Positions 20,326-29,635 of a stretch of DNA of 64,000 bases are shown one piece after another. The stretch comes from Periweissella fabalis (GTDB taxonomy: Bacteria > Bacillota > Bacilli > Lactobacillales > Lactobacillaceae): assembly GCF_012396505.1 (NCBI RefSeq), contig NZ_JAAXPN010000009.1:1-64000 (forward strand). Direction: 5' to 3'. Under the pieces are notes generated by a model, which was not told where the DNA came from, made no database searches, and saw only the letters and a program-made list of their open reading frames with translations. The first letter of the stretch is position 1; every line of letters begins with the position of its first letter. The position numbers and the translations under genes are program-made.

Positions 20326-21987
20326 ATGTTAACAGATATTGAAATCGCGCAAGCCGCAGAGATTGAACCAATCGTCAAGATTGCTGAAAAACTTGGATTA
20401 ACTGAAGATGAAATTGAACAATATGGTAAATACAAGGCTAAGTTAGACTTGTCAAATCGCCAAGATGCCCCATTAAATGGTAAATTAATCTTGGTGACAT
20501 CAATCAACCCAACGCCAGCTGGTGAAGGGAAATCAACGGTTACCGTTGGTTTAGGTGATGGATTAGCAGCGATTGGCAAACGACCAGTAATTGCTTTACG
20601 TGAACCATCACTTGGTCCAGTAATGGGGATGAAAGGTGGAGCTACCGGGGGTGGTTACAGCCAAGTAATTCCGATGGATGATATTAATCTTCATTTTACC
20701 GGTGATTTTCATGCACTTACATCCGCACATAATACATTAGCAGCTTTGATTGATAATCATTTACATCAAGGTAATACTTTAAATCTTGATCCACGTCGGA
20801 TTTTATGGAAGCGTGTACTAGATATCAATGATCGTGCTTTACGTAATATTGTAATCGGTATGGGTGGACCAACTAGTGGTGTTGTCCGTGAAGATGGTTT
20901 TGATATTACCGTAGCTTCTGAATTAATGGCTATTTTGACACTTTCAACAGATTTAAGTGATTTAAAAGCCCGTATTAATCGGATTGTTATTGGTTACACA
21001 TATGATAAGGTACCTGTGACGGTTGCTGATTTAGGGGTTGCTGGAGCATTAACTGTATTGTTAAAGGATGCAATCAAGCCCAACCTTGTACAAACTATTG
21101 CCCATACTCCGGTAATTATCCATGGGGGACCTTTTGCTAATATTGCTCAGGGAACAAATTCTATTCAGGCAACTCGTGCAGCAATACAATTAGGTGATTA
21201 TGCTATTACAGAAGGCGGCTTTGGAGCGGATCTTGGCGGTGAAAAATTCCTCGATATTAAGACACCATTACTTGGTAAAACCCCCGATACAATTGTGATT
21301 GTGGCTACTATTCGAGCTCTTAAATTACATGGTGGTAAACCCTTGAAAGAGTTGAATAGTGAAGATTTAGTTGCACTTGAAGCAGGATTGGCAAACCTAG
21401 GTAAGCACATTCAATCAATGCAACGTTACAATATTCCTGTGGTTGTTGCGATTAACCAATTTACTGCTGATACTGCAGCTGAAATCGAATTAGTTCAAGC
21501 CTATACAAAACAGTTTGATGTTGAGGCAGTTTTGGCTAATGTTTGGGGCCAAGGAGGTCAAGGAGCTCTTAAGTTAGCTCAGGCAGTTGTCAATAGTTGT
21601 GAAAAGTCAGCAACATTCAAGCCGTTATACGATGCTAAAGATGAATTAACAACTAAAATTGAAAAGATTGTTACTGAAATTTATGGTGGAAATAATATTG
21701 AATTAGCTCCAAAAGCTAAAAATCAATTAAAACAGTTTGCTCTACAAGGATGGGACAAGTTGCCAGTTGTTATGGCAAAAACTCAATATTCATTATCTGA
21801 TAACGCTAAGGCTTTAGGAGCACCAACTGATTTTACAATTCATATTCGTGAATTTGTACCTAAGTTGGGTGCGGGATTTATTGTCGCCATGACAGGTAAT
21901 ATTTTAACAATGCCAGGGCTACCTAAAACACCTGCGGCTAATAATATTGATATTGATGCGCATGGTAAGATTACTGGTTTATTCTAG
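20326..21987 (+). CDS. fhs: Formate-tetrahydrofolate ligase
   Basis: A 553-aa cytosolic enzyme that makes 10-formyl-THF from formate, THF and ATP. The P-loop-like [13 protein letters not shown] lies near residue 63 and [13 protein letters not shown] near 296, both typical. AAAGGAG precedes the ATG, 24 bp after purD, and a strong terminator follows, so fhs is the last gene of the purine operon. It directly supplies the one-carbon units needed by PurN and PurH. Confidence 0.97.
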   Translation: MLTDIEIAQAAEIEPIVKIAEKLGLTEDEIEQYGKYKAKLDLSNRQDAPLNGKLILVTSINPTPAGEGKSTVTVGLGDGLAAIGKRPVIALREPSLGPVMGMKGGATGGGYSQVIPMDDINLHFTGDFHALTSAHNTLAALIDNHLHQGNTLNLDPRRILWKRVLDINDRALRNIVIGMGGPTSGVVREDGFDITVASELMAILTLSTDLSDLKARINRIVIGYTYDKVPVTVADLGVAGALTVLLKDAIKPNLVQTIAHTPVIIHGGPFANIAQGTNSIQATRAAIQLGDYAITEGGFGADLGGEKFLDIKTPLLGKTPDTIVIVATIRALKLHGGKPLKELNSEDLVALEAGLANLGKHIQSMQRYNIPVVVAINQFTADTAAEIELVQAYTKQFDVEAVLANVWGQGGQGALKLAQAVVNSCEKSATFKPLYDAKDELTTKIEKIVTEIYGGNNIELAPKAKNQLKQFALQGWDKLPVVMAKTQYSLSDNAKALGAPTDFTIHIREFVPKLGAGFIVAMTGNILTMPGLPKTPAANNIDIDAHGKITGLF

Positions 21988-22023
21988 TCTTACACAAAGA
22001 CACTTAGTTTAAATAAGCTATGC

Positions 22024-22060
22024 AAAAAGACTGAATTTTTTACAATTCAGTCTTTTTTTT
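22024..22060 (+). terminator. Terminator of the purine operon
   Basis: GACTGAATT pairs with AATTCAGTC, with flanking A and T runs. The sequence from about 21995 resembles the repeat at 49340-49414 (CACTTAG..., then AAAAAGACTGAATT), so it may belong to the same intergenic repeat family. Confidence 0.9.
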
Positions 22061-22199
22061 ACTTTATTCGTTATTTGGGGCCTTTTGTTAGCCATACTTA
22101 TTGTCTCGTATGCTAATATACCAGATTACTGAAATGTGTTATCGTATTAAGTTATTCAGATGCTGGTTTTAGATCACGATACATTTTTAGATATCAGTG

Positions 22200-23450
22200 T
22201 TAATTGAATTCGTATATTTCATCATATTGTGGTAATAATGTCGAGTTATCTTTGAAAGCCGAAACGAATAATTCTGGATGAAATGAATGCCAAGGGATGG
22301 TAAGTTTAGCATTCACTTTTTTACAGATATCTATAATATCGGTTGGCGTTGCGTGACCAGAGCAGCCAAAATATTCATATTTGGCATTAATAGTAGCTAG
22401 ATAATCACGTAGAACTTGATAATTTGGATCATAGGCACCAAGAGGGCTACCGTTAGAATGTAAATAGTGAATTGGTGGTAATGCGGTTAACCATTTACGA
22501 TTGGCAAAGGTAGAATGAAGACAATACTTATCTGATTTAGCAGTAATTTCAGCAATGCTAACTGGCGTAGCTTGTATAAGCGAGGTATCATTTGGTATTG
22601 ATTCAGCTAAGACCAATAGTGGTTCTGTCGGTTTTAATAAATTAATTAATTTGGCAAATTGATATTCCCAAACAATTGGTCGTAATTGCTGATAGCTTGT
22701 ATTATTAAATGCTAAAATACGCTCAATATTGCGTTCATAACAATTAATAACTGGTAAAAGGCTAGATTCTTTAATAATATGGGCAAATTTATTGAGTAAT
22801 TGATATTCTGTTAACGGATTATCAAAGTCTCCTTGCTCCTTAGTGTCAGGGAAACTAAAGCTCGTCGTTTCTGTTAAAAAGACATCTATCTGTAATGAGC
22901 TTAATGTTTTAGCCCAATTTTGGACTAGTTCAGGATGAAATCCGTTTAGACGAAAATCACCGGAGTGAGCAAATCGATGAGTACCATCGAAGACTAGTAA
23001 GGCATTAATACCTAATATATCATGATCACTGGGTAATCCGGTGATTGTTAAATCCCCGATACAAATTGGTACATTTGGTAAAAATGTATGAATATTTAAG
23101 GTATGTGCAAAGCTTAGTCCACTTGATACTAAGGCTTTGTAAAGCTGATTAGAATCGCTACTAAAATATACTGGAATATCAGTGTTTAAGAGTGGTAAGG
23201 CTCCAGTATGATCGAGATGCAAATGACTGATAAAAATTGCCTCGTGTGCATACTGGCTTGAAGAATTTAGTGCAAACAGATCGGGAGAATCAGGAATACT
23301 GTGGTTTTTAAACATGGTTTCTAACGCGGGCATATTAGCGATATTTTCTGTTGAACCAAAATCCATTAAAACCCGTGATGTCGCAGTTGAAATTTCCACT
23401 ACATTAGCACCAATTGTTGTCAGACCACTTAAGAATCTTACTTTGGTCAT
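22200..23450 (-). CDS. RNase J-like (beta-CASP) metallo-beta-lactamase-fold hydrolase
   Basis: A 416-aa cytosolic protein with no signal peptide. MBL metal motifs are HLHLDH at residues 76-81, His143 in SDHD and Asp165 in HSGDF. Near the C-terminus GCSGHA (362-367) and IPWHSFHPE (His388) resemble the SGHA and VHGE motifs of beta-CASP enzymes such as RNase J. It is 23 bp downstream of the solute-binding protein gene and the last gene of the ABC operon. Ugp operons elsewhere often carry the phosphodiesterase UgpQ in such a place, so a hydrolase for the imported compound is plausible, but the substrate is unknown. AAGAAGG precedes the ATG. Confidence 0.75.
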   Translation of the reverse strand: MTKVRFLSGLTTIGANVVEISTATSRVLMDFGSTENIANMPALETMFKNHSIPDSPDLFALNSSSQYAHEAIFISHLHLDHTGALPLLNTDIPVYFSSDSNQLYKALVSSGLSFAHTLNIHTFLPNVPICIGDLTITGLPSDHDILGINALLVFDGTHRFAHSGDFRLNGFHPELVQNWAKTLSSLQIDVFLTETTSFSFPDTKEQGDFDNPLTEYQLLNKFAHIIKESSLLPVINCYERNIERILAFNNTSYQQLRPIVWEYQFAKLINLLKPTEPLLVLAESIPNDTSLIQATPVSIAEITAKSDKYCLHSTFANRKWLTALPPIHYLHSNGSPLGAYDPNYQVLRDYLATINAKYEYFGCSGHATPTDIIDICKKVNAKLTIPWHSFHPELFVSAFKDNSTLLPQYDEIYEFN

Positions 23451-23473
23451 TAGTTTAGCCTTCTTAATTAAAT

Positions 23474-24760
23474 TTATTTATTGTTACTGATAATTTGCTT
23501 AGTTTGATTAGCTAATTTATTTAAAGCAGTTTCAGCCGAAACGTGAGTTGTAAGCATATTATTAAAAGTTTGACCAGCCATCGTATAGTATTGATTAAAG
23601 CCTACGAAACTAGTTTGTGAAAATGAATTTGGTAGGGCATTAACAGCAGCTACTGCTCGTGGATTAGTATGGAGATATGCTTGATAGGCATCTGATTTAA
23701 CTGCTGATTGATCAACTGGTACATAACCAGTATCTTTTGCCCAAGTAGTTGTATTTTGAGGTTCTAAGAGGTATTTCATAAAACTGTAAGCACCAGCTTT
23801 TTGCTCAAGTGTCGCACCCTTAAAAACAACTAAATCATTACCAGCAACTTCGGTAGCATTACTACCTTGATAACTTGGAACTTGTGTTGTACTCCAATTA
23901 AGGTTTTTAGGTGCTTGCATAGTTGTAATTGAAAGACCAGCAGATGAGCCAATATAAAATGCTGATTTACCATTTACAAAATTTTTAGTCCAAAAAATAT
24001 CAGAGCCGGCAGATTTAGCTGTGTGATCTTTAACCATGTCTAAAATAACTTTTGCTGCTTCAATTGCTTTTGGATTATTAACATCAACTTGGCCACTTGC
24101 TGACACTGGGTTAATTCCAGCAGCGTGAAGCATACCTTCCCATTCTGATTGGAAGCTAGCATCAAAACCATAAGCATAAATACCATGCGACTTAAGAATT
24201 TGGCCTTCCTTAGCCATTTCTTCCCATGTGGTTGGGACAGTCAAGTTATATTTTTTGAGAATATCATTGTTAACATACATGATACGGAGTGATTTTGAAA
24301 ACGGAATCGAATAGAAATCAGAACCAACTTTAGTACCACTTAAAAATGAAGGATAAAGATCATTCTTTTGATTGCTTGAAAGTGTGGTCTTGTAGAAGTC
24401 ATTAATGTTTTGAATAAAACCGTTATGCTTATAATCAGCTAAACTTGTATAAGTAGCCATTCCCATAACAGGTAGGGTACCTGATTTAGCGGCTGCTAAT
24501 ATTTTTTGATTCAAGGTTTGATAATTAGTTTGGGATGTTAAAACAACTTGATATTTCTTTTGTGAGCTATTAAATGAATTGGCTAAATTTTGTAAACTTT
24601 TTTGATAGTTACCAGTTATTCCTGTCCATAGGGTTATTTTGATAGGTTGCCCAGATGCAGTAACCGGTGTTGTTTTGGAATGGTTGCTACCTACATAAAC
24701 AACTGCACCAATCGCTAGGATAGCAACAACGATAATTGAAATAACGCTTTTTTTCTTCAT
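23474..24760 (-). CDS. ABC transporter solute-binding protein, family 1 (Ugp/sugar type)
   Basis: A 428-aa extracellular binding protein. The N-terminus MKKKSVISIIVVAILAIGAVVYVGS is a membrane segment with no cysteine, so there is no lipobox; it appears anchored by an uncleaved helix or released, unlike the usual Gram-positive lipoprotein form. The mature part (from about 38, ITLWTGITGNYQKSLQ) follows the extracellular family 1 pattern for oligosaccharides or glycerol-3-phosphate compounds. It lies third-to-fourth in the minus-strand order ATPase-permease-permease-SBP-hydrolase. The ligand cannot be set from sequence. Confidence 0.85.
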   Translation of the reverse strand: MKKKSVISIIVVAILAIGAVVYVGSNHSKTTPVTASGQPIKITLWTGITGNYQKSLQNLANSFNSSQKKYQVVLTSQTNYQTLNQKILAAAKSGTLPVMGMATYTSLADYKHNGFIQNINDFYKTTLSSNQKNDLYPSFLSGTKVGSDFYSIPFSKSLRIMYVNNDILKKYNLTVPTTWEEMAKEGQILKSHGIYAYGFDASFQSEWEGMLHAAGINPVSASGQVDVNNPKAIEAAKVILDMVKDHTAKSAGSDIFWTKNFVNGKSAFYIGSSAGLSITTMQAPKNLNWSTTQVPSYQGSNATEVAGNDLVVFKGATLEQKAGAYSFMKYLLEPQNTTTWAKDTGYVPVDQSAVKSDAYQAYLHTNPRAVAAVNALPNSFSQTSFVGFNQYYTMAGQTFNNMLTTHVSAETALNKLANQTKQIISNNK

Positions 24761-24819
24761 TTCTAATTCTTCCTTTTTTAAAGTGTATTTTGAAGTAAAA
24801 ACATGAAAACGATACTTAA

Positions 24820-25644
24820 TTAAGCCTTTAAGCCGGCTTTGCTTACACCTTCAATAATGTGTTTTTGTAAGAGAATATAGACAATAATGATTGGAACGAT
24901 AATGATTGTCGAAGCGGCCATTAATAATTGGAATTCGGTCCCAGCATCAGAGGTAAAAGTACTTAAACCAACAGGTAAAGTCCTTAAATTATCGGTATTA
25001 GTTACAATTAAAGGCCACATGAAGGAATTCCAACTACCAATTATTTGTAAAATTACAATGGCAATAATTGATGATTTTGAGAGTGGCACCATGATATTCC
25101 ATAGAAAATTCCAGTCACTAGAACCGTCAATCTTAGCAGCGTAGTATAGTTCATCAGAGATGCTCATGAATGTTTGACGTAAAGTGAAAACGGAGAATAC
25201 ACTAGCCAACCAAGGTAAGATTAGTGCACCATAAGTATTAATTAAATGGAGATGGGATAAAGTCACAAAATTAGGGATGATTAATATTTCGCCAGGAATC
25301 ATCATGGTTCCAATACAAATTAAAAATAGCGGCCGTTTACCAAAAAAATTTAATTTAGCAAAGGCAAATGCAGCTAAAATTGTAGTAACCAATTGACCTA
25401 ATGTTGTTAGAAAGGTCACAATAATACTATTAATAAAATAGGTAATGAAAGGGGCAGCCTTGAAAGCGAGTACAAAATTATTAAACTGCCAATGCTTTGG
25501 GAACCAAGTTGGTGGTGTTTGAACTGTTTCAGGTGCTGTTTTTAAGGCAGTATCAACCATCCATAAGAATGGAATTAGCATAATTAAAGCACCTAAAAAT
25601 AGTATTAAATAGCTTAATCCTTTAGTAAGGTTTCGTTTATTCAT
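24820..25644 (-). CDS. Carbohydrate ABC transporter permease, MalG/UgpE type
   Basis: A 274-aa inner permease with six predicted membrane helices. The EAA loop, AAKIDGSSDWNFLWNIMVPL near residue 165, couples to the ATPase. It is 14 bp after the other permease gene and 59 bp before the binding protein. It pairs with the UgpA-type permease as the heterodimeric channel. Confidence 0.9.
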   Translation of the reverse strand: MNKRNLTKGLSYLILFLGALIMLIPFLWMVDTALKTAPETVQTPPTWFPKHWQFNNFVLAFKAAPFITYFINSIIVTFLTTLGQLVTTILAAFAFAKLNFFGKRPLFLICIGTMMIPGEILIIPNFVTLSHLHLINTYGALILPWLASVFSVFTLRQTFMSISDELYYAAKIDGSSDWNFLWNIMVPLSKSSIIAIVILQIIGSWNSFMWPLIVTNTDNLRTLPVGLSTFTSDAGTEFQLLMAASTIIIVPIIIVYILLQKHIIEGVSKAGLKA

Positions 25645-25658
25645 AATGACGGTTTCCT

Positions 25659-26555
25659 TTAGACGTAATGAACATGCTTTTTACTGTACCAAAACTGAAT
25701 CAGAGTCACAGCTAAAATAATCAAAAAGAGCACGACACCTGCAGCTGCAGCAATTCCATATTGCGATTCAGTATAGAAAGCTCGATAAAGATAAAAGACA
25801 AGGGTTAGTGCAGAACTTCCGGGACCTGGATTACCTCCAAATAGAATATAAATTTCATCAAATACTTTAAAGCCACTAATCACACTATTAACAGTAATTA
25901 AAAAAGTCATGGGTGATAGTAAGGGAATAGTGACAAATCGTAAACGCTGCCAAGTATTAGCACCATCAATTTGGGCTACCCGATCATAACGTTTGTCAAT
26001 GTTACTTAAACCAGCTAGAAAAAGAATAATATTGAAGCCCAAACTTTTCCAAATAGTCATAATAATCAAAGCAAACATAGCCCAATGTGGATCATTAAGC
26101 CAATTAATTGGCTTAATGTTAAAATACCCTAAAAAAGAGTTCAAAAGGCCGTATTGATCATTATAAATCCATTGCCAAACAAGTGAAATTGCAACAGTGC
26201 TCGTAACAAAAGGAAGAAAGTATATCGTTTTTAAAAAACTAGCTAAAAATTTTATCCGATATAGAAGCAATGCTAAAATCATAGCTAAAATTACAGCAAT
26301 AGGGACCACGCCAACTACAAAAATTAACGTATTAATCGTTGCCTTTTTAAAGTCGGGATCAGCAAATATATACTTAAAATTATCTAACCCAATGGCGGAT
26401 ACTTGGTCAGTATAGAAGTTATATTTTGTGTAAAAACTAAGTGCAAATGATTTAATAATTGGATAAAAATTAAAAATTAAAGTAAAAATAAGCATCGGAC
26501 TAAGATACATATAGGCAACTAATGTTGATTTTAAAGTAATTTTTTTATTTTTCAT
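25659..26555 (-). CDS. Carbohydrate ABC transporter permease, MalF/UgpA type
   Basis: A 298-aa permease with six helices and an EAA loop (VAQIDGANTWQRLRFVTIPL, near residue 190). Its ATG overlaps the 3' end of the ATPase gene by 4 bp, showing translational coupling. The short N-terminus without an extra periplasmic domain fits UgpA/MsmF rather than enteric MalF. Confidence 0.9.
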   Translation of the reverse strand: MKNKKITLKSTLVAYMYLSPMLIFTLIFNFYPIIKSFALSFYTKYNFYTDQVSAIGLDNFKYIFADPDFKKATINTLIFVVGVVPIAVILAMILALLLYRIKFLASFLKTIYFLPFVTSTVAISLVWQWIYNDQYGLLNSFLGYFNIKPINWLNDPHWAMFALIIMTIWKSLGFNIILFLAGLSNIDKRYDRVAQIDGANTWQRLRFVTIPLLSPMTFLITVNSVISGFKVFDEIYILFGGNPGPGSSALTLVFYLYRAFYTESQYGIAAAAGVVLFLIILAVTLIQFWYSKKHVHYV

Positions 26556-27634
26556 CTAGTAACCACCAGTGGCTCTTTAAGTGGCCAAATTACATTATCG
26601 TTAGAATCGCATAAAAAGTAACCATTTTTGTGTAATTCAAAGGGAATAGGATGTTGATTATTTACCCAAGTATGTGTGTTGAATTGATTACTAGTAATTG
26701 GTACACCATGATATGCAATTTGTGTTGTTACTTCAGGACCAAACTGGTATGTTTCAAGTTGTATGCCACTAAATGGATGTGTCAATGTATCAACAGAATT
26801 GATAGGTACAATACTTTCAGCACGGATTGCTAATGTTGTTGCCTTAGCTAAAATATCTTTGGGCACTAATTTTACAAAATCAGTACGATGATGATCATTC
26901 AAAGCAATAGTATTAATAACAGGATTACCGATAAATTTGGCGACAAACAGATTTTGGGGTTGTGCATAGATAGTATTTGGAGCCGCAAATTGTTGAATGG
27001 TGCCATTATTTAAAATCATAATTTGATCAGCAATATGCATAGCTTCATCTTGATCATGTGTAACAAAAATCGTAGTTACGCCCGTTTCTTTTTGAATACG
27101 ACGAATTTCATCGCGCATTTCAACTCGCAATCGTGCATCTAGATTAGATAAAGGCTCATCCAATAATAGGATACTTGGTGATTTAGCAAGTGCACGAGCA
27201 ATTGCTACTCGCTGTTGTTGGCCACCTGAAAGTTCGCCGGGCTTTTTGGTTAATTCTGCATCGACGTGAACAAGTTGGGCTAATTCAGTTGCACGTTTTA
27301 ACATTTCGGCTTTAGCCATCTTAGCCATTCGTAATGGAAAACAAATATTTTCTAAGACTGTCATATGCGGATATAATGCATAACTTTGAAACACCATGCC
27401 AACTTTACGTTCTAGAGCATCTAACCTTGTTACATCTTTATCACCAAAAAAGATTTGACCTTTCGTAGGTTCAAGTAAGCCGCTGATTAGATTTAAGGTG
27501 GTTGATTTACCACATCCACTAGGACCTAAAAGACAGGTTAATTGGCCTGCAGGAATTTTAAAGTTAATGTCTGTGAGAATATTAGTTTGTTTATTAGCAT
27601 AAGCGAGTGAAACATGTTCAAATCTTACGTCCAT
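26552..27634 (-). CDS. ugpC: ABC transporter ATP-binding protein, UgpC/MsmK type
   Basis: A 360-aa ATPase: Walker A GPSGCGKST near residue 38, signature LSGGQQQRVAIARAL near 134, Walker B LLLDEPLSNLD near 154 and H-loop FVTHDQDEAMH near 190. The C-terminal TOBE/OB region from about 235 is the regulatory domain of the MalK/UgpC group. AAAGGAAA precedes the ATG. It is the first gene of the operon, transcribed toward the left. The ugpC symbol is by family resemblance; a multi-sugar role (msmK) is equally possible. Confidence 0.85.
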   Translation of the reverse strand: MDVRFEHVSLAYANKQTNILTDINFKIPAGQLTCLLGPSGCGKSTTLNLISGLLEPTKGQIFFGDKDVTRLDALERKVGMVFQSYALYPHMTVLENICFPLRMAKMAKAEMLKRATELAQLVHVDAELTKKPGELSGGQQQRVAIARALAKSPSILLLDEPLSNLDARLRVEMRDEIRRIQKETGVTTIFVTHDQDEAMHIADQIMILNNGTIQQFAAPNTIYAQPQNLFVAKFIGNPVINTIALNDHHRTDFVKLVPKDILAKATTLAIRAESIVPINSVDTLTHPFSGIQLETYQFGPEVTTQIAYHGVPITSNQFNTHTWVNNQHPIPFELHKNGYFLCDSNDNVIWPLKEPLVVTR

Positions 27635-27764
27635 TGATTAATTATTTCCTTTCAGAAAAATATTATTTTGAAGAACTAAAATGTCTTCAAGAGGACTATT
27701 ATAAATAATTGATATAGATAGTTGATATGAATTATGTAAAGCTAGGGTAAATAATTAGAAAATG

Positions 27765-27818
27765 AAATATACACAAAAATACCAGGAAATCCATTTCCTG
27801 GTATTTTTGTGTATATTT
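27765..27818. repeat. Perfect inverted repeat, 26-bp arms, 2-bp centre
   Basis: Left arm 27765-27790, centre CC, right arm 27793-27818, no mismatch. It is followed at 27815-27837 by ATTTCGAATATATTGGACC and TTTT, a sequence also found after the palindrome near 28,746. It lies upstream of the ugpC operon and may act as a bidirectional terminator or a mobile palindromic repeat. Confidence 0.9.
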
Positions 27819-27900
27819 CGAATATATTGGACCTTTTAAACATAAATTTACGGCTATATTTAAAGTTAAGAGTAATGAATAATATCACTGTTGGTTACTC

Positions 27901-28176
27901 TTAACTGATTAACCGAAGCAATAAACTAACAATTAGAAACGTAACTGACATTGCCATAATTACTAATATACTACCATTTTTAGGAAATAGTCGAGATTGT
28001 AAACCTGTTGCAACCAAGCCAAATCCAACGATTGCCATAAGTGATAAAAGAAGTTCAAATAAGCTAATTTGGGTGCCGTGATCACTTAATGGTAAAATGG
28101 CAAACGTTGCTAGAAATGCCAAAATAATACCAAGTAATATTGCAGCTACAATACCAGATTTTAAATTGCTAAACAT
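27901..28176 (-). CDS. Small membrane protein of unknown function
   Basis: A 91-aa hydrophobic protein with about three membrane helices (residues 8-30, 40-60 and 68-89). I do not recognise a family. GAGGTAAG lies at a good distance before the ATG. Divergent from another small membrane protein gene at 28355; no shared operon. Confidence 0.65.
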   Translation of the reverse strand: MFSNLKSGIVAAILLGIILAFLATFAILPLSDHGTQISLFELLLSLMAIVGFGLVATGLQSRLFPKNGSILVIMAMSVTFLIVSLLLRLIS

Positions 28177-28354
28177 TAAATCTTACCTCAAAAAGAATAT
28201 ATTGTAATTGTAGCATGGAACTACTTAGTAATTACCAAATTTTCACATGTGAATAAATAATAATTTTTTATTTAAATTTTTTTAATTTAGAACATTATTA
28301 AATTGAAAAAAGATATTATGAATTACAATATTTGAGTTAAAGGAGTAAAAGCTA

Positions 28355-28633
28355 ATGCGACTGCTAACGGTTGGATTAATTTTAATGGGCATTATTACTT
28401 TAGTAAGTGCTTGGTGGCAAAGAACGAAATGTAAACATACCAATAAACTGACTTATAACTCTAAGGGATTACGATACTATAATATTGCAATTATTTTGTT
28501 ATTTTTGGGCTACTTTCTAGTTGAATATTTTTCTTCTATTTCAGAAAATCAAAAAATGGTATTACTAGCAATTATTTTTGTTTTGGAAACAATCGCTTGG
28601 TATTTTAAGTATCACGAAAAATCATCGAGATAG
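28355..28633 (+). CDS. Small membrane protein of unknown function
   Basis: A 92-aa protein with a first helix at about 4-20, a basic Cys/His-containing loop (QRTKCKHTNK), and two further helices (44-60, 68-84). AAAGGAG lies upstream of the ATG. No family recognised; a monocistronic gene ending before the palindrome at 28,693. Confidence 0.6.
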   Translation: MRLLTVGLILMGIITLVSAWWQRTKCKHTNKLTYNSKGLRYYNIAIILLFLGYFLVEYFSSISENQKMVLLAIIFVLETIAWYFKYHEKSSR

Positions 28634-28692
28634 ATACCATTACTTAGTGATATATATAAATGAAACTATGATAAAAATCGGATGATAGCAAT

Positions 28693-28768
28693 AAATACTA
28701 ATAAAGCTCCTAGGTAAGATAATATTTACCTGGGAGCTTTACTAGTATTTCGAGTATATTGGACTTTT
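28693..28768. repeat. Imperfect palindromic repeat with conserved flank
   Basis: AAGCTCCTAGGTAA pairs with TTACCTGGGAGCTT, with AT-rich outer arms, followed at 28746-28768 by TATTTCGAGTATATTGGACTTTT, nearly the same as the flank at 27814-27837. It lies between convergent genes and probably also terminates transcription from both sides. Confidence 0.85.
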
Positions 28769-28800
28769 ATTGCTTTACGTACTTTTTGGAAGTTATAGTT

Positions 28801-29274
28801 TTAAAATATATTTTGCAAGTCAGGTTCAATTTTGTTGGGTTCTGTTTGCGGCGCATAGCGTTTAATGACGGCACCGTCTTTGTTGACCAAGAATTTCGTA
28901 AAATTCCATTTAATGGCAGAACCAAGGGTACCCGGTTGTGCCTTTTTTAAATATTTAAATAATGGGCTTGCCTCAGTACCGTTTACATTAATAATTTCAT
29001 GCATCGGGAAGGTAACGCCGTAGGTCATTTTGCAAGCTTCAGCCGCCGCTGCAGTCGTACTTTCTTCTTGCTTGAATTGATTAGAAGGAAATCCTAAAAT
29101 AATAAGACCTTGATTGGCATATTTTTGGTATAAGGTCTCAAGTTCTTTAAACTGAGGTGCAAGGCCGCATTTTGTTGCTGTGTTGACAATAATCATTGGA
29201 CGGCCTTGGTAACGGTTGAGTTGATAAGTGTTTCCTTGTTCATCGGTAACGTTAAAATCATAAACTGAAGTCAT
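28801..29274 (-). CDS. gpo: Glutathione peroxidase family thiol peroxidase
   Basis: A 157-aa peroxidase reducing hydroperoxides with thiol donors; many bacterial members use thioredoxin. The catalytic site is NTATKCGLAPQF with Cys36 rather than selenocysteine, GFPSNQF with the Gln, and KWNFTKFLV with the Trp and Asn. I chose the ATG at 29274 because GAGGAGG lies just upstream; the in-frame ATG at 29334 would add 20 unlikely residues and overlap the divergent promoter. Single gene. Confidence 0.95.
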   Translation of the reverse strand: MTSVYDFNVTDEQGNTYQLNRYQGRPMIIVNTATKCGLAPQFKELETLYQKYANQGLIILGFPSNQFKQEESTTAAAAEACKMTYGVTFPMHEIINVNGTEASPLFKYLKKAQPGTLGSAIKWNFTKFLVNKDGAVIKRYAPQTEPNKIEPDLQNIF

Positions 29275-29326
29275 GTGATTCCTCCTCAAATTAAAAGCAG
29301 TGTATTTGCATAGTTGAGCAAAATAT

Positions 29327-29355
29327 TTGGTCATATAGTAACAAAATGCTATATT
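29327..29355 (+). promoter_or_regulatory. Promoter of the small-RNA candidate
   Basis: TTGGTC (29327-29332), 17-bp spacer, TATATT (29350-29355). It is divergent from gpo; predicted start is near 29362. Confidence 0.65.
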
Positions 29356-29361
29356 ATAGAT

Positions 29362-29446
29362 GTGACCAAGTCACACTCTAGATAGTCTCCAAGCTAACTA
29401 TATGTTGATTTCCTCCTACTAGTTGTTGGGTAGGAGGTTTTTTGTT
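29362..29446 (+). ncRNA. Candidate small RNA of about 85 nt, family not recognised
   Basis: Between the promoter above and a strong terminator there is no ORF. Elements in order: a TGTGAC/GTCACA hairpin (3-nt loop) near the 5' end, an ATAGT/ACTAT pairing around 29383-29402, and the terminator CCTCCTAC/GTAGGAGG with T-run at 29413-29444. The left arm of the terminator carries CCTCCT, the anti-Shine-Dalgarno sequence. This is inference from architecture only. Confidence 0.5.
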
Positions 29447-29635
29447 TACATAAAGTAAGCATTTTGTAATTGATTTAAATATAACTAATTGGTCAATAAT
29501 AGTCAAAATATAAATAATTAAAATTCACTAAAGTTTGACGTTAAGTTATAATAGTGCTAAGTTTAGGCAGTATGATATTAAAATTTTTAATATTTATTCT
29601 AAATTAATTAATAAGTTATTCAAGAGGAGTCAATT

